Shown: positions 8,154-19,837, numbered from the stretch's first letter. The stretch is DNA of 64,000 bases from Clostridia bacterium (GCA_017631795.1 JAGBSO010000030.1:124001-188000); one strand, 5' to 3'. A program made the numbers and translations. The notes: generated by a model from the letters alone, not told the origin.

Positions 8154-8984
8154 TTATCTTAAATTTTCAATCAATTCATAAGGGATTCTGAGATTTCCTT
8201 TGCCTGTGCCCAGTTCATAACCTGCTTTGTTTTCACCGTGGAAGTCAGATCCGCCTGAAAGAATGAGTCCCAGATCATCAGCCATTTTTCTGTATCGGAT
8301 ACTCATTTCTTCTGTATATTCAGTGTAATATCCTTCAATGCCGTCAAGACCTGCTTTTTTCAGATTGCTCAGAATATTGTATAATTCTTCATCTGTTTTT
8401 TCTGTCTGATTCAGATGAGCAAGAAATGCTTTTCCGCCGCTTTTATGAATCAGTTCAATTGCTTTTTCCGGAGAGATAGAACGTCTCTCAACAAAAACAG
8501 GTCTGCCGAAATAGAGATATTCGTCAAAAGCTTCTTTGAGTGATGAAACATAACCTTTTTTCATCATTGCTTTTGCAATCTGACTTCTGCCTGTGACTGG
8601 TGATGTAGCTTCAGCAAGAATATCTTCAATTGTAATATACATGCCGAGTTCAGCAAGTTTTTCGATGACGATATAATTTCTTTTTTCACGTTCAATAATC
8701 ATTTCGTCTAGAACTTCGCGTATATGTGGGCAATCAATATTGAATCCGAGACCCAGCATGTGCATTTCTGTGTCTGTATTAACGGAAAATTCAATTCCTG
8801 TTATTACTTGGACACCGTATTTTTTTCCTGCTTCAATTGCTTCTGTGAGACCGTCAATTGTGTCATGGTCAGTAAGTGCAATTGCAGAAAGTCCTTTTTC
8901 TTTTGCAAGTTTTATAACCTCAGAGGGTGAAAGTGTACCGTCTGAACAGGTGGAATGTGTGTGCAGATCAATATATTTTTCCAT
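8154..8984 (-). CDS. PHP-domain phosphoesterase (RNase AM / TrpH-like)
   Basis: A 276-residue PHP protein with IDLHTHSTCSDG (residues 5-16) and ALTDHDTIDG, the metal-ligand motifs of the TrpH/RnaAM group. Members remove nucleotides from 5' ends of short RNA or hydrolyse 3',5'-nucleoside bisphosphates, and a later GSDFHGEN completes the metal site. Its ATG overlaps the stop of the upstream YkgJ-like gene by one base (TAATG), so the two are translationally coupled. It is a soluble cytoplasmic protein. The exact substrate is inferred from family resemblance only. Confidence 0.85.
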   Translation of the reverse strand: MEKYIDLHTHSTCSDGTLSPSEVIKLAKEKGLSAIALTDHDTIDGLTEAIEAGKKYGVQVITGIEFSVNTDTEMHMLGLGFNIDCPHIREVLDEMIIEREKRNYIVIEKLAELGMYITIEDILAEATSPVTGRSQIAKAMMKKGYVSSLKEAFDEYLYFGRPVFVERRSISPEKAIELIHKSGGKAFLAHLNQTEKTDEELYNILSNLKKAGLDGIEGYYTEYTEEMSIRYRKMADDLGLILSGGSDFHGENKAGYELGTGKGNLRIPYELIENLR

Positions 8985-9481
8985 TACACAAACTCCTTTG
9001 CAAAATTCTCAATTTCATCAAGCATGGAGTTGATATTATTTATATAATTTTTCAAAATGTCATCACGGTCAAAAAGTCTTGCAACTTTTCTTACCTGTCT
9101 TATGAATGAATAATCAGGTTTTATGTTTTCATAAAGAACAGGGCAACCTGAAATGCCTCTTATATCAGCTCTTACGTCGTAACCGTTTTCTGTTATCATA
9201 GGAAAATATGGGTATATGCGGCAGGCAAGCGGTCTTGTTTTTCTGTCACAAGTACTGTTGCAGACAATCATTTTGTAACCGAAATTTCCTTCACAATCTT
9301 TTATTTCAAAACCGTAAATATTTTTAAGCAGATCTTCTTCATACGGAAAAAGCCACATTCCTGTGTTTCCATCACCTTTGCAGCATCTGCCGCCGCAGAG
9401 CTTTCCGCAATCGTATGTAAGGGGAGTTGCACGGTCAAGAAGCTCATACGCTTTTTTTATAAAATATATTTTGTCATCCAT
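8984..9481 (-). CDS. YkgJ-type cysteine cluster protein (putative zinc/iron chelating)
   Basis: About 165 residues with CGKLCGGRCC near the N terminus and a downstream CDRKTRPLACRIYPYFP, which is the CxxCxxCC plus C...RPxxCRxYP arrangement of YkgJ/UPF0153 proteins thought to bind Zn or Fe-S. GGTGA lies 6 nt before the ATG at 9481 (a second ATG at 9484 is also possible). It is the first gene of a two-gene unit with the PHP phosphoesterase. The function is unknown; a role in RNA or protein modification is only inference. Confidence 0.75.
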   Translation of the reverse strand: MDDKIYFIKKAYELLDRATPLTYDCGKLCGGRCCKGDGNTGMWLFPYEEDLLKNIYGFEIKDCEGNFGYKMIVCNSTCDRKTRPLACRIYPYFPMITENGYDVRADIRGISGCPVLYENIKPDYSFIRQVRKVARLFDRDDILKNYINNINSMLDEIENFAKEFV

Positions 9482-9499
9482 CATAAATCACCATCAGAT

Positions 9500-9528
9500 A
9501 TTATATATCAAACAGTTTGTAAATTCAA
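9500..9528 (-). promoter_or_regulatory. Promoter for the YkgJ-PHP operon
   Basis: Minus strand TTGAAT (9528-9523), a 17-nt spacer and TATAAT (9505-9500), ending about 16 nt before the start codon region. Confidence 0.65.
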
Positions 9529-9685
9529 TGAAAAAATCAAGCAATATTATTATTCTGATACGTAAATATTCAGGCAAAAAACACATGGTTGATTCTTTCT
9601 CAGATCGGGATGAATGTCCGTTTTGCTGTGCCTGATGAGGTATTCTGTACTGATATCCGACTGTATCTGTATTACCGAAAATTTT

Positions 9686-9702
9686 ATGTATAACTTATAC
9701 AT
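9686..9702. promoter_or_regulatory. 17-bp perfect palindrome upstream of the leu promoter
   Basis: ATGTATAA-C-TTATACAT is a perfect dyad that ends 42 nt before the leu -35 box. The position fits a transcription-factor operator. It has no T tract and no gene reads into it, so it is not a terminator. The rest of 9485-9744 holds only the divergent minus-strand promoter and AT-rich sequence. Confidence 0.4.
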
Positions 9703-9744
9703 AATTCAACGCTTTAATTTGTTGAAGTTTTTTGTGATTTTGTG

Positions 9745-9773
9745 TTGACTTGATATATGCTTTTTAGTATAAT
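9745..9773 (+). promoter_or_regulatory. Promoter of the leuACDB operon
   Basis: TTGACT (9745-9750), a 17-nt spacer and TATAAT (9768-9773), with the transcript predicted to start near 9780, just ahead of the T-box leader. Confidence 0.85.
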
Positions 9774-9779
9774 GTTTGC

Positions 9780-10066
9780 AATACAGATAAACGCAATGAC
9801 AAGGCTAAAGGGTCATTCGTAGCGGTGTTTTCAGAGAGCAACCGGGTGGTGTGAGGTTGTAGCCGTGAGTGATCGTATCTCTCCTTCGAGCGGTCGACTG
9901 AACACTGTCTTTATGGCAGTCGTGTAGGAAGAACGGAGCTTCATCGTTAAAGAAGTAGCATATTCGGCTACGTGCCCGATGTGTGAATTGAGTGGGTGAT
10001 TTTTCACCAATTAGAGTGGTACCACGGACTTTATGCTCCGTCTCTTTGTTGAGACGGAGTTTTTCT
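9780..10066 (+). promoter_or_regulatory. T-box leader (leucine), controlling leuACDB
   Basis: A classic T-box leader. AGAGAGC plus GGTGTGAGG mark Stem I, and TTAGAGTGGTACCACGG (about 10011-10027) is the conserved antiterminator T-box sequence. The terminator hairpin CTCCGTCTC / GAGACGGAG (10036-10059) with a T run is the alternative fold. The ACGGA of the T-box region can pair with TCCGT of the terminator arm. The best specifier codon is CTC (Leu) at 9879-9881, upstream of TTCGAG, consistent with the leuA gene that follows. Uncharged tRNA-Leu should promote read-through. The class is certain; the exact specifier register is less so, because a second overlapping CTC starts at 9881. Confidence 0.93.
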
Positions 10067-10100
10067 ATTTATCTGTATAATTTTACACAGAGGTGATCCC

Positions 10101-11780
10101 ATGAGAGGAACAGAAAAGTACACAAGACAGTTTTTTATGCCTCCCGAAGTAAAAGGTGACTGGATGCATAAAACTTATATCGACAAAGCCCCCATCTGGT
10201 GCTCTGTTGACCTTCGTGACGGTAATCAGTCACTTATCATTCCCATGAGTCTTGAAGAGAAGGTTGAATTTTTCAAGCTTCTTGTAAAAATCGGTTTCAA
10301 GCAGATTGAAGTCGGTTTCCCCGCAGCGAGTGAAACTGAATATCAGTTCCTGCGTACACTTATCGAAAATGATCTTATTCCCGACGATGTAACAATTCAG
10401 GTTCTTACTCAGTCGAGAGAACATATTATCAAAAAGACATTTGAAAGCCTTGCAGGTATAAAGAATGAAAATCATGTTATCGTTCATCTTTATAACTCAA
10501 CTTCTGTAGCTCAGAGAGAGCAGGTTTTCAGAAAGAGTAAGGAACAGATCAAGCAGATCGCTATCGACGGTGCAAAGCTTTTCGATTCACTTGCAAAGGA
10601 ATACGGTGTCAAGTACCGTTATGAATATTCTCCCGAATCATTCACAGGTACAGAACCCGAATATGCTCTTGAAGTATGTAATGCTGTTCTTGATATCTGG
10701 CAGCCTACAGCTGACAGAAAAGTTGTTATCAATCTTCCCGTAACTGTTCAGCATTCAATGCCTCACGTTTACGCAAATCAGATTGAATACATGAGCAACA
10801 ATCTTAAATACAGAGAGAATGTTGAAATTTCTCTTCATCCTCATAACGACAGAGGCTGTGCTGTTGCAGACTGTGAACTCGGTCTTCTTGCAGGTGCAGA
10901 CAGAATTGAAGGTACACTTTTCGGCAACGGTGAAAGAACAGGTAATGCTGATATCATAACACTCGGCATGAATATGTTCTCACAGGGTGTTGATCCTGAA
11001 CTTGATTTCTCAAATATGCCTGAAATCGTTACTGTTTACGAAAAAGTAACAAGAATGTCCGTTTATGAGCGTTCTCCCTATTCAGGTAACCTTGTTTTTG
11101 CAGCATTCTCAGGTTCACATCAGGATGCTATTGCAAAGGGTATGAAATACAGAGAAGACAACGAATGTGAACACTGGACTGTTCCTTATCTTCCCATCGA
11201 CCCCAAGGATGTCGGCAGAGAATACAAGACAGACGTTATCCGTATCAATTCTCAGTCAGGTAAAGGCGGTATCGGTTATCTTCTTGATAAGCAGTACGGC
11301 TATACACTCCCGATGAAGATGAGAGAAAATGTCGGCTACTGCGTAAAGGACGTTTCAGACAAGGCTCACAAAGAGCTTCAGCCTGATGAGGTTTTCAACG
11401 TATTCAAAGAAAACTATATCAATATTATTGACGGTCCCGTCAAATACATCGACTGTCACTTTGTCCGTAAGAATGACACTGTCGCTTACCTCACATTTGA
11501 AAAAGACGGTATTGTAGATGATATCGCAGGTAACGGTAACGGTTCACTTGACGCAGTTGTTAAAGCACTTCACAAGGGCGGAATTATGTTTGACCACCTT
11601 GAATATACAGAACATGCGCTCAATATGGGTTCAACTTCAAAGGCTGTTTCTTATGTGAGCATCACAATGCCTGACGGCAAAGTCAGCTGGGGTGTCGGTG
11701 TTGATGACGATATTATTCTTTCATCAGTATATGCACTTTTCTCAGCTATCAACAGATACGAAAAGAGTAAGGAGAACTAA
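10101..11780 (+). CDS. leuA: 2-isopropylmalate synthase, long (type 2) form
   Basis: A 559-residue enzyme of the DRE-TIM metallolyase family that condenses acetyl-CoA with 2-ketoisovalerate, the first committed step to leucine. [10 protein letters not shown] (about residues 34-43) and [11 protein letters not shown] (metal-binding HxH) are diagnostic. The length and N-terminal region match the actinobacterial-style type 2 LeuA rather than the 510-residue type 1. The C-terminal part should be the regulatory domain that senses leucine. AGAGGTGAT precedes the ATG at 10101. It is the first gene of the T-box-controlled leuACDB operon. Confidence 0.95.
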   Translation: MRGTEKYTRQFFMPPEVKGDWMHKTYIDKAPIWCSVDLRDGNQSLIIPMSLEEKVEFFKLLVKIGFKQIEVGFPAASETEYQFLRTLIENDLIPDDVTIQVLTQSREHIIKKTFESLAGIKNENHVIVHLYNSTSVAQREQVFRKSKEQIKQIAIDGAKLFDSLAKEYGVKYRYEYSPESFTGTEPEYALEVCNAVLDIWQPTADRKVVINLPVTVQHSMPHVYANQIEYMSNNLKYRENVEISLHPHNDRGCAVADCELGLLAGADRIEGTLFGNGERTGNADIITLGMNMFSQGVDPELDFSNMPEIVTVYEKVTRMSVYERSPYSGNLVFAAFSGSHQDAIAKGMKYREDNECEHWTVPYLPIDPKDVGREYKTDVIRINSQSGKGGIGYLLDKQYGYTLPMKMRENVGYCVKDVSDKAHKELQPDEVFNVFKENYINIIDGPVKYIDCHFVRKNDTVAYLTFEKDGIVDDIAGNGNGSLDAVVKALHKGGIMFDHLEYTEHALNMGSTSKAVSYVSITMPDGKVSWGVGVDDDIILSSVYALFSAINRYEKSKEN

Positions 11781-11782
11781 TT

Positions 11783-13048
11783 ATGGGTATGACAATGACA
11801 CAGAAGATTCTTGCTGCACATGCAGGCCTTGAATCAGTAGAAGCAGGTCAGCTTATCATGGCAAAGCTTGATCTTGTTCTCGGTAACGATATCACTTCTC
11901 CCGTAGCTATCAATGAGTTTGAAAAGAACGGTTTCAACAAAGTTTTTGATAATACAAAAGTTGCAATGGTTATGGACCACTTTGTTCCCAATAAGGACAT
12001 TAAGGCTGCTCAGCAGACAAAGCAGTGCAGAACTTTTGCAAAATCATTTGGTATCACAAACTACTACGATGTAGGTGAAATGGGTATTGAACATGCACTT
12101 ATTCCCGAAAAGGGACTTGCAGCACCCGGTGACTGCATCATTGGTGCAGACTCACATACATGTACATACGGTGCTCTCGGTGCTTTCTCAACAGGTATCG
12201 GTTCAACAGATATGGCTGCAGGTATGGCAACAGGTAAAGCATGGTTCAAAGTTCCTTCAGCTATCAAGTTTACTCTCACAGGTGAACTTCAGAAGGGTGT
12301 TTCAGGTAAAGACGTTATTCTTCATATCATCGGTATGATCGGAGTTGACGGTGCTCTTTACCGTTCAATGGAATTCACAGGTGAAGGTCTTCACTCTCTT
12401 TCAATGGACGACAGACTTGCAATGGCTAACATGGCTATTGAAGCAGGTGCAAAGAACGGCATCTTTGAAGTTGACGACAAGACTCTTGAATATGTAAACG
12501 GCAGAGTAAACCGTGAATTCACAGTTTATAAGGCAGACGAAGACGCTGTTTATGATGAAGAATACATAATCAATCTGAGCGAAATCGTCTCAACAGTTGC
12601 ATGTCCTCATCTTCCCGAAAACACAAGACCTGCAAGTGAGCTTACAGACATCGTTCCCGATCAGGTTGTTATCGGTTCATGCACAAACGGCAGAATTTCA
12701 GACATGGAAGCTGCAGCTAATATTCTCAAGGGCAAGAAAGTTGCAAAGGATATCAGAGTTATCGTTATCCCTGCAACACAGTCAGTATATAAAGAGTGTA
12801 TCAAGAGAGGATATATGGATATCTTCATCGATGCAGGCTGTGCAGTTTCAACTCCCACCTGCGGTCCTTGTCTCGGCGGTTACATGGGTATTCTTGCTGA
12901 TGATGAAATCGCAGTTGCAACAACAAACCGTAACTTCGTAGGCAGAATGGGTGCAAAGAGCTCAAAGATTTATCTTGCAAGCCCCGAAGTTGCAGCAGCA
13001 ACAGCAGTTGTGGGACATATTGTTGATCCCAAGGAGGTTATGGAATAA
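11783..13048 (+). CDS. leuC: 3-isopropylmalate dehydratase large subunit
   Basis: A 421-residue aconitase-family protein of the short (archaeal/clostridial HacA-type) class. [22 protein letters not shown] and [13 protein letters not shown] supply the three Cys ligands of the [4Fe-4S] cluster. With LeuD it isomerises 2- to 3-isopropylmalate. It starts 2 bases after leuA with AAGGAG upstream, and its stop overlaps the leuD start. Confidence 0.96.
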   Translation: MGMTMTQKILAAHAGLESVEAGQLIMAKLDLVLGNDITSPVAINEFEKNGFNKVFDNTKVAMVMDHFVPNKDIKAAQQTKQCRTFAKSFGITNYYDVGEMGIEHALIPEKGLAAPGDCIIGADSHTCTYGALGAFSTGIGSTDMAAGMATGKAWFKVPSAIKFTLTGELQKGVSGKDVILHIIGMIGVDGALYRSMEFTGEGLHSLSMDDRLAMANMAIEAGAKNGIFEVDDKTLEYVNGRVNREFTVYKADEDAVYDEEYIINLSEIVSTVACPHLPENTRPASELTDIVPDQVVIGSCTNGRISDMEAAANILKGKKVAKDIRVIVIPATQSVYKECIKRGYMDIFIDAGCAVSTPTCGPCLGGYMGILADDEIAVATTNRNFVGRMGAKSSKIYLASPEVAAATAVVGHIVDPKEVME

Positions 13049-13527
13049 TGAACGTTAAAGGTTTTACACATAAATACGGCGACAATGTTGATACAGACGT
13101 TATCATCCCTGCAAGATATCTCAACACTGCAAACCATAAGGAGCTTGCAGCTCACTGTATGGAAGATATTGACGCAGAATTTGTAAACAATGTAAAAGAC
13201 GGCGATATTATGGTAGGCGGAGCAAACTTCGGTTGCGGTTCATCACGTGAACACGCTCCCATCGCTATCAAGGAATCAGGCATTTCTTGCGTTATCGCAT
13301 CAACTTTTGCAAGAATTTTCTACAGAAATGCAATCAACATCGGTCTTGCAATTCTTGAATGTCCCGAAGCAAGCGAAAAAATCGCTGCAGGTGATGAAGT
13401 TGCAGTCGATTTCGATACAGGTGTTATCACAAACATCACAAAGAATGAGGAATACAAGGCTCAGCCTTTCCCCGAATTCATAAAAGAGATCATCGCTTCA
13501 AACGGTCTTCTCAATTCACTCAAGTGA
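13048..13527 (+). CDS. leuD: 3-isopropylmalate dehydratase small subunit
   Basis: A 159-residue swivel-domain subunit with [16 protein letters not shown] near the N terminus and [12 protein letters not shown], the substrate-recognition loop of LeuD/aconitase small subunits. The short length matches the LeuC class beside it. The ATG overlaps the leuC TAA by one base, with AAGGAGG (13031-13037) inside the leuC end, so the subunits are translationally coupled. Confidence 0.96.
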   Translation: MNVKGFTHKYGDNVDTDVIIPARYLNTANHKELAAHCMEDIDAEFVNNVKDGDIMVGGANFGCGSSREHAPIAIKESGISCVIASTFARIFYRNAINIGLAILECPEASEKIAAGDEVAVDFDTGVITNITKNEEYKAQPFPEFIKEIIASNGLLNSLK

Positions 13528-13537
13528 GGGTAAAATT

Positions 13538-14608
13538 ATGAAAAAAGTTATTACTGTTCTCAAAGGTGACGGAATCGGTCCCGAAATAGTTGACGAAGCT
13601 CTTAAAGTGCTCGGTAAAGTAGGGGAGAAGTTCGGTCACGAATTTGAATATAAATATGTGGACATCGGCGGTTGCTCAATTGATAAATACGGTGTGCCCA
13701 TCACAGATGAAGGTATGGCACAGTGCAAAAACTGTGACAGTGTTCTTCTCGGTGCGGTAGGCGGTCCCAAATGGGATAACTGTCCTCCCGCAATCCGTCC
13801 CGAAAAGGCACTTCTTGCTGTAAGAAGTGAACTCGGCCTTTTTGCTAATCTCAGACCTACAAAACTCTTCCCTCAGCTTGCTGATGCATCACCTCTCAAG
13901 CCTTCAATTGTCGGTGACGGTATCGACCTTCTTATCGTAAGAGAGCTTACAGGCGGTATTTACTTCGGTAAGAGAACAACAGGTGAAGAAAACGGTGAAA
14001 AGTTCGCAGCAGACGAGCTTAAATATTCAGAATATGAAATAGAAAGAATCGGCAGAGTTGCTTTTGAATCTGCAAGAAAGAGAAGAGGCAAGGTTTCTTC
14101 AGTAGATAAGGCAAACGTTCTTGATTCATCAAGACTCTGGAGAAGTGTAATGCACCGTCTTGCAGAGGAATATTCAGATGTTGAATATGAAGATATCCTT
14201 GTTGACAACACAGCAATGCAGCTTATCAGAAATCCCGGCAGATTTGATGTTGCAGTTACAGAGAATATGTTCGGTGATATCCTTTCTGACGAAGCAAGTA
14301 TGCTCACAGGTTCAATCGGCATGATGCCTTCCGCATCACTTTCAGAAGGTACACTCGGTATGTATGAACCCATCCACGGTTCAGCTCCCGATATTGCAGG
14401 TATGGACATCGCAAACCCCCTTGGTACAATCCTTTCAGCTGCAATGATGCTACGTTATTCATTCAATATGGCTGATGAAGCAGATGCAATCGAAAACGCA
14501 GTAAACAAGGTTCTTGACGACGGTTTCAGAACAGGCGATATCATGCAGGAAGGCATGACGAAAGTCGGTTGTAAGCAGATGGGCGACCTTGTTGCAGAAA
14601 GAATTTAA
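13538..14608 (+). CDS. leuB: 3-isopropylmalate dehydrogenase
   Basis: A 356-residue isocitrate/isopropylmalate dehydrogenase-family enzyme. GDGIGPEI at the N terminus, [12 protein letters not shown], and the adenine-site segment [12 protein letters not shown] are typical of LeuB. It oxidises and decarboxylates 3-isopropylmalate with NAD+ to 2-ketoisocaproate. It is the last gene of leuACDB. No convincing terminator follows, only a weak AT-rich hairpin, but the next operon has its own promoter. Confidence 0.96.
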   Translation: MKKVITVLKGDGIGPEIVDEALKVLGKVGEKFGHEFEYKYVDIGGCSIDKYGVPITDEGMAQCKNCDSVLLGAVGGPKWDNCPPAIRPEKALLAVRSELGLFANLRPTKLFPQLADASPLKPSIVGDGIDLLIVRELTGGIYFGKRTTGEENGEKFAADELKYSEYEIERIGRVAFESARKRRGKVSSVDKANVLDSSRLWRSVMHRLAEEYSDVEYEDILVDNTAMQLIRNPGRFDVAVTENMFGDILSDEASMLTGSIGMMPSASLSEGTLGMYEPIHGSAPDIAGMDIANPLGTILSAAMMLRYSFNMADEADAIENAVNKVLDDGFRTGDIMQEGMTKVGCKQMGDLVAERI

Positions 14609-14644
14609 TTCTTGGGATTTTTAAGAATTGTTCTTCAAAAAAAC

Positions 14645-14673
14645 TTGATATTTAATAAATTTTATATTATAAT
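14645..14673 (+). promoter_or_regulatory. Promoter of the ilvBNCD operon
   Basis: TTGATA (14645-14650), a 17-nt spacer and TATAAT (14668-14673). The roughly 90-nt leader to the ilvB ATG shows no T-box motif, unlike the leu operon. Confidence 0.75.
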
Positions 14674-14769
14674 ATTATTTAATTTTTTTAATTCTCTATG
14701 CTGATTCAGCAGTAAAATAATTACGAGGCGTGAATTGTGCATTACGAATTATATTTGTGTGGTGAAATA

Positions 14770-16440
14770 ATGAAATTTTCAGGTGCTGAAATACTTGTCA
14801 GAACATTGATAGAACAACAGGTCGATGTTGTTTTCGGTTATCCCGGCGGACAGGTTATCCACATCTATGACAGATTATATGAGCATCAGGATGAACTTAA
14901 ACACATTCTTGTTGCTCACGAGCAGGGTGCTTCCCATGCGGCAGACGGTTATGCAAGATCAACCGGCAAAGTCGGTGTCTGTATCGCAACATCAGGTCCC
15001 GGTGCAACAAACCTTGTAACAGGTATCGCAACAGCTTATCTTGATTCTGTTCCCATGGTTGCCATCACAGGTAACGTTTCAAACGATCTTATCGGCAGAG
15101 ACAGTTTCCAGGAAGTTGATATCACCGGTATCACAATGCCCGTCACAAAGCATAATTTCTTTGTAAGCAAAGTGGAAGATCTTGCTGATACAATCAGAGA
15201 AGCTTTCAGACTTGCAAAGTCAGGCAGACCCGGTCCCGTGCTTATCGATATCCCCAAGGATGTTCAGATTGCTCAGTATGATTACGAGCCTGAAAGTGTT
15301 GTTGAAGCTTTTGATAAGATTCCTCCCAAGGCTCACAAGATCGAAAGTGCGATAAAGCTTATAAACGAAGCAAAGAAACCTTACATATATTGCGGCGGCG
15401 GTACAATTTCATCGGGTGCAAGTGATGAAGTAAAAGCTCTTGCAGATAAAATTGATGCTGTTATCGGATGCTCTTTTATGGGACTTTCTTCAATTGAAAC
15501 ATCAAATGAAAGATTCCTTGGCATGCAGGGTATGCACGGTCACTATGCTTCATCAATGGCTCAGCATAATGCCGACCTTATAATTACTGTGGGAGCAAGA
15601 TTCTCTGACAGAGCTACAGGTAACAAGGCAAAATATGCGCCTCAGGCAAAAATTATTCATATCGATACAGACAAAGCTGAAATCGATAAAAACATTATTG
15701 CAGATCTTGGTATCTGCAGTGATCTGAAGCTTGCACTCAGTCAGATCATTGAAGGTGTCACAAAAGTTGAACACCCCGAATGGATACAGACTGTAAAGGA
15801 TTTCATTACAGAAGAAGAGAAACATGTTCCCGTTTCTGAAAAAATGAATCCTTACAATATATTACAGGTCATCAATAAGTGCAAAACAGATGATATACCC
15901 GTTGCAACAGACGTCGGTCAGCATCAGATGTGGACTGCACAGTTCTGTGAATTTGCAAAGCCCCGTAAGTTTATTTCAAGCGGCGGTCTTGGCACAATGG
16001 GATTCGGCCTCGGTGCTGCAATCGGTTCGGCAATCGGTGTGGGCGGCAAGAGTATTCTTGTCACAGGTGACGGCAGCTTCGGCATGTGTCTTAACGAACT
16101 TGCGACTGCGGCTTCATACAACGTTCCCGTTGTTATCGTTATGATGAATAACGGTGTTCTCGGAATGGTTCGTCAGTGGCAGAATCTTTTCTTCAATCAG
16201 CACTATTCAAATACAGTGCTTGACAGAAAGACTGATTTTGTCCGTCTTGCAGAAGCATTCGGAATAAAGGGTTACAGATGCACAGAAATGGCAGATTTTG
16301 AAAAGACAATGAAAGAAGCTGTGGATGCAGAAGGCCCCGTATTTATTGAATGTTTTATTGATAAAGATGAAATGGTTCTTCCCATGCTTCCGCCCGGTGG
16401 TTCTATGGATGACATCATTGTTGAAAGGGTAGGTAACTGA
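14770..16440 (+). CDS. ilvB: Acetolactate synthase, large catalytic subunit
   Basis: A TPP-dependent enzyme of about 556 residues. FGYPGGQVIHIYD near the N terminus, the GATNLVTGIATAYLDS segment, and GDGSFGMCLNE (TPP/Mg motif) identify the acetohydroxyacid synthase catalytic subunit, which makes acetolactate or acetohydroxybutyrate from pyruvate. The start is placed at 14770 (GGTGA 5 nt upstream) because the family begins MKxSGAExL. An upstream in-frame ATG at 14737 adds 11 residues with no ribosome site. It is followed one base later by its regulatory subunit. Confidence 0.95.
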   Translation: MKFSGAEILVRTLIEQQVDVVFGYPGGQVIHIYDRLYEHQDELKHILVAHEQGASHAADGYARSTGKVGVCIATSGPGATNLVTGIATAYLDSVPMVAITGNVSNDLIGRDSFQEVDITGITMPVTKHNFFVSKVEDLADTIREAFRLAKSGRPGPVLIDIPKDVQIAQYDYEPESVVEAFDKIPPKAHKIESAIKLINEAKKPYIYCGGGTISSGASDEVKALADKIDAVIGCSFMGLSSIETSNERFLGMQGMHGHYASSMAQHNADLIITVGARFSDRATGNKAKYAPQAKIIHIDTDKAEIDKNIIADLGICSDLKLALSQIIEGVTKVEHPEWIQTVKDFITEEEKHVPVSEKMNPYNILQVINKCKTDDIPVATDVGQHQMWTAQFCEFAKPRKFISSGGLGTMGFGLGAAIGSAIGVGGKSILVTGDGSFGMCLNELATAASYNVPVVIVMMNNGVLGMVRQWQNLFFNQHYSNTVLDRKTDFVRLAEAFGIKGYRCTEMADFEKTMKEAVDAEGPVFIECFIDKDEMVLPMLPPGGSMDDIIVERVGN

Positions 16441-16441
16441 T

Positions 16442-16948
16442 ATGGACAGACACGTACTTTCAGTTTTCGTCCGCAACCAGTACGGCGTACTTGCAAGAAT
16501 TTCAAGTATGTTCAGAAGAAGAGGCTTCAATATTGACTCTCTTACTGTTGGCGAAACAGAAAACCCTGAATATTCAAGAATGACCGTCACATTCAACGGT
16601 GACGACGCAGTAAAGAATCAGATTGTCCGTCAGCTCGCAAAGATGCCCGATGTAGAGTGTCTTACAGAGCTTGAAAGAGCAGAATCTGTTTCAAGAGAAC
16701 TTGTTCTCGTTAAGATAAAGAACAGCAAAGAATCAAGACAGGACATCATGAGTGTTGTTGATATTTTCAGAGCTAAGGTTGTTGATTACAGCACTGAAGC
16801 AATGATTGTTGAAATAACAGGCGAGTCCTCAAAAATAGATGCATTCGTTGACCTTGTGGCTGAATTCGGAATTATCGAAGTCTGCCGTACAGGTATGGTA
16901 GCTCTTAAAAGAGGCAACGGAAGTATTCTTAATGAAAATGATAAATAA
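16442..16948 (+). CDS. ilvN: Acetolactate synthase, small regulatory subunit
   Basis: A 168-residue protein with an N-terminal ACT domain (LSVFVRNQYGVLARISSMF and RRGFNIDSLTVG) and the C-terminal domain of IlvN/IlvH regulatory subunits, which confer valine feedback on the catalytic subunit. The ATG sits one base after the ilvB stop. It could equally be named ilvH. Confidence 0.95.
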   Translation: MDRHVLSVFVRNQYGVLARISSMFRRRGFNIDSLTVGETENPEYSRMTVTFNGDDAVKNQIVRQLAKMPDVECLTELERAESVSRELVLVKIKNSKESRQDIMSVVDIFRAKVVDYSTEAMIVEITGESSKIDAFVDLVAEFGIIEVCRTGMVALKRGNGSILNENDK

Positions 16949-18001
<1,053 letters not shown>

Positions 18002-18013
18002 TATTAAAAAAAG

Positions 18014-18050
18014 ACCTGCATCAGCCGATTTTTCGGTTGGTGCAGTTTCA
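18014..18050 (+). terminator. Hairpin after ilvC, possible attenuator/terminator
   Basis: A 13-bp stem (18016-18028 with 18033-18045) with two G-U pairs that fit only the plus-strand RNA. Only TTT follows, so termination is likely partial. It may lower ilvD relative to ilvBNC. Confidence 0.5.
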
Positions 18051-18055
18051 AATAT

Positions 18056-18153
18056 AATGTACAATTAATAATGTACAATTTATAATGTTTTCAGAAACTG
18101 CCTTAATGGCAATAACCGCCTGATTGTACATTGTAAATTGTTAATTGTTAATT
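18056..18153. repeat. MITE-like AT-rich inverted repeat between ilvC and ilvD
   Basis: AATGTACAATT occurs twice (18056-18066 and 18070-18080), and its inverted copy ATTGTACATT lies at 18123-18132, followed by a tandem TTAATTG repeat. The roughly 40-nt centre has no coding frame. The arrangement resembles small non-autonomous intergenic elements of Clostridia. The ilvD ribosome site begins right after it. Confidence 0.5.
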
Positions 18154-18173
18154 GATTGAAAAGGAGAATTATT

Positions 18174-19835
18174 ATGATCAGTGATAATCTTAAATTTGGT
18201 GCGATAAATGCGCCTCACAGATCACTTTATCATGCATTGGGACTTACAGATGAAGAACTTGCAAGACCTATGATCGGTATTGTAAGCTCTTATAATGAAA
18301 TCGTTCCCGGTCACACAAATATAGATAAAATTGTTGATGCAGTTAAACTCGGTGTTGCATCAGCAGGTGGTACTCCCATTGTTTTCCCTGCAATTGCAGT
18401 CTGTGACGGTATCGCAATGGGTCACAAGGGCATGAAGTATTCACTCATCACACGTGACCTTATTGCTGACTCAACAGAAGCTATGGCTCTTGCGCACGGT
18501 TTCGATGCTCTTGTTATGGTACCCAACTGTGACAAGAATGTTCCCGGACTTCTTATGGCTGCAGCAAGACTCAACATTCCCTGTATCTTTGTCAGCGGCG
18601 GCCCTATGCTTGCAGGTAAGGTTGACGGCAAGAAAACAAGCCTTTCAATGATGTTTGAAGCTGTCGGTGCTCATTCTGCAGGTAAAATTGACGACGCAAA
18701 ACTTCATGAGTTTGAGTGCAAGACATGTCCCACATGCGGTTCATGTTCAGGTATGTACACAGCAAACTCAATGAACTGTCTTACAGAAGCTATCGGTATG
18801 GGACTTCGCGGAAACGGTACAATTCCCGCTGTTTATTCAAGCCGTATTGAACTTGCAAAACATGCAGGTATGAAGATTATGGAACTTGTAAAGAGAGATA
18901 TCAAGCCCCGTGATATCATGACAAAGGAAGCATTTGAAAATGCTCTTACAGTAGATATGGCACTTGGATGCTCAACAAACACAATGCTTCATCTTCCTGC
19001 GATTGCACACGAATGCGGAATTGATATTGACCTTGATATTGCAAATGATATCAGCAAGAAGACTCCCAATCTCTGTCATCTTGCTCCTGCAGGCAGAACT
19101 TATATGGAAGATCTTGAAGAAGCTGGCGGTGTTTATGCCGTTATGAACGAACTTAATAAAAAAGGTCTTCTTCATACTGATCTCATCACTGCTACAGGTA
19201 AGACAGTAGGCGAGAATATCGAAGGCTGTATAAATCTTGATCCTGAAACAATCAGACCTGTTGAAGCTCCTTACAGCGAAACAGGCGGTATTGCTGTTCT
19301 TAAGGGTAATCTTGCTCCCGACGGAAGTGTTGTAAAACGCTCTGCAGTTGCTCCTGAAATGCTTTGCCATGAAGGACCTGCAAAGGTATTCGATTGTGAA
19401 GAAGATGCTCAGGCAGCTATCAACGGTGGTAAAATTGTTGCAGGTGACGTTGTTGTTATCCGTTATGAAGGCCCCAAGGGTGGTCCCGGTATGAGAGAAA
19501 TGCTCAATCCCACATCTTCAATCGTTGGTATGGGACTCGGCAGCTCAGTTGCTCTTATCACAGACGGACGTTTCAGCGGTGCAACAAGAGGTGCATCAAT
19601 CGGTCACGTTTCACCTGAAGCTGCTTCAGGCGGTATCATCGGTATTGTTGAAGACGGTGACATCATCAGCATTGATATCCCTGCTAACAAGCTTGAACTC
19701 AAAGTTCCTCAGGAAGAAATCGATAGAAGAATGGCTTCATTTGTTCCCAAGACAAAGGAACTCACAGGTTATCATAAGCGCTATGCTGCACTCGTTCAGA
19801 GCGGTTCAAAGGGCGCAATACTTAAGGTTGATTAA
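18174..19835 (+). CDS. ilvD: Dihydroxy-acid dehydratase
   Basis: A roughly 553-residue Fe-S dehydratase of the IlvD/Edd family making 2-ketoisovalerate or 2-keto-3-methylvalerate. Cluster and active-site motifs are [26 protein letters not shown] and GGPGMREML. The start at 18174 has AAAAGGAG 7-8 nt before it. Its product feeds both valine and, through LeuA, leucine. The window has no ilvE aminotransferase. Confidence 0.95.
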   Translation: MISDNLKFGAINAPHRSLYHALGLTDEELARPMIGIVSSYNEIVPGHTNIDKIVDAVKLGVASAGGTPIVFPAIAVCDGIAMGHKGMKYSLITRDLIADSTEAMALAHGFDALVMVPNCDKNVPGLLMAAARLNIPCIFVSGGPMLAGKVDGKKTSLSMMFEAVGAHSAGKIDDAKLHEFECKTCPTCGSCSGMYTANSMNCLTEAIGMGLRGNGTIPAVYSSRIELAKHAGMKIMELVKRDIKPRDIMTKEAFENALTVDMALGCSTNTMLHLPAIAHECGIDIDLDIANDISKKTPNLCHLAPAGRTYMEDLEEAGGVYAVMNELNKKGLLHTDLITATGKTVGENIEGCINLDPETIRPVEAPYSETGGIAVLKGNLAPDGSVVKRSAVAPEMLCHEGPAKVFDCEEDAQAAINGGKIVAGDVVVIRYEGPKGGPGMREMLNPTSSIVGMGLGSSVALITDGRFSGATRGASIGHVSPEAASGGIIGIVEDGDIISIDIPANKLELKVPQEEIDRRMASFVPKTKELTGYHKRYAALVQSGSKGAILKVD

Positions 19836-19837
19836 TA

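Noticed and set aside
9530..9637. A 35-codon plus-strand frame with a CPFCC ending, upstream of the leu promoter
   Set aside because: It has no ribosome binding site, overlaps the divergent YkgJ promoter region, and lies outside the T-box transcript, so it cannot be the leader peptide of leuA.
14605..14632. A hairpin AATTCTT / AAGAATT after leuB
   Set aside because: The stem is only 7 A/T-rich pairs with a 9-nt loop and no clear T tract, too weak to call a terminator.
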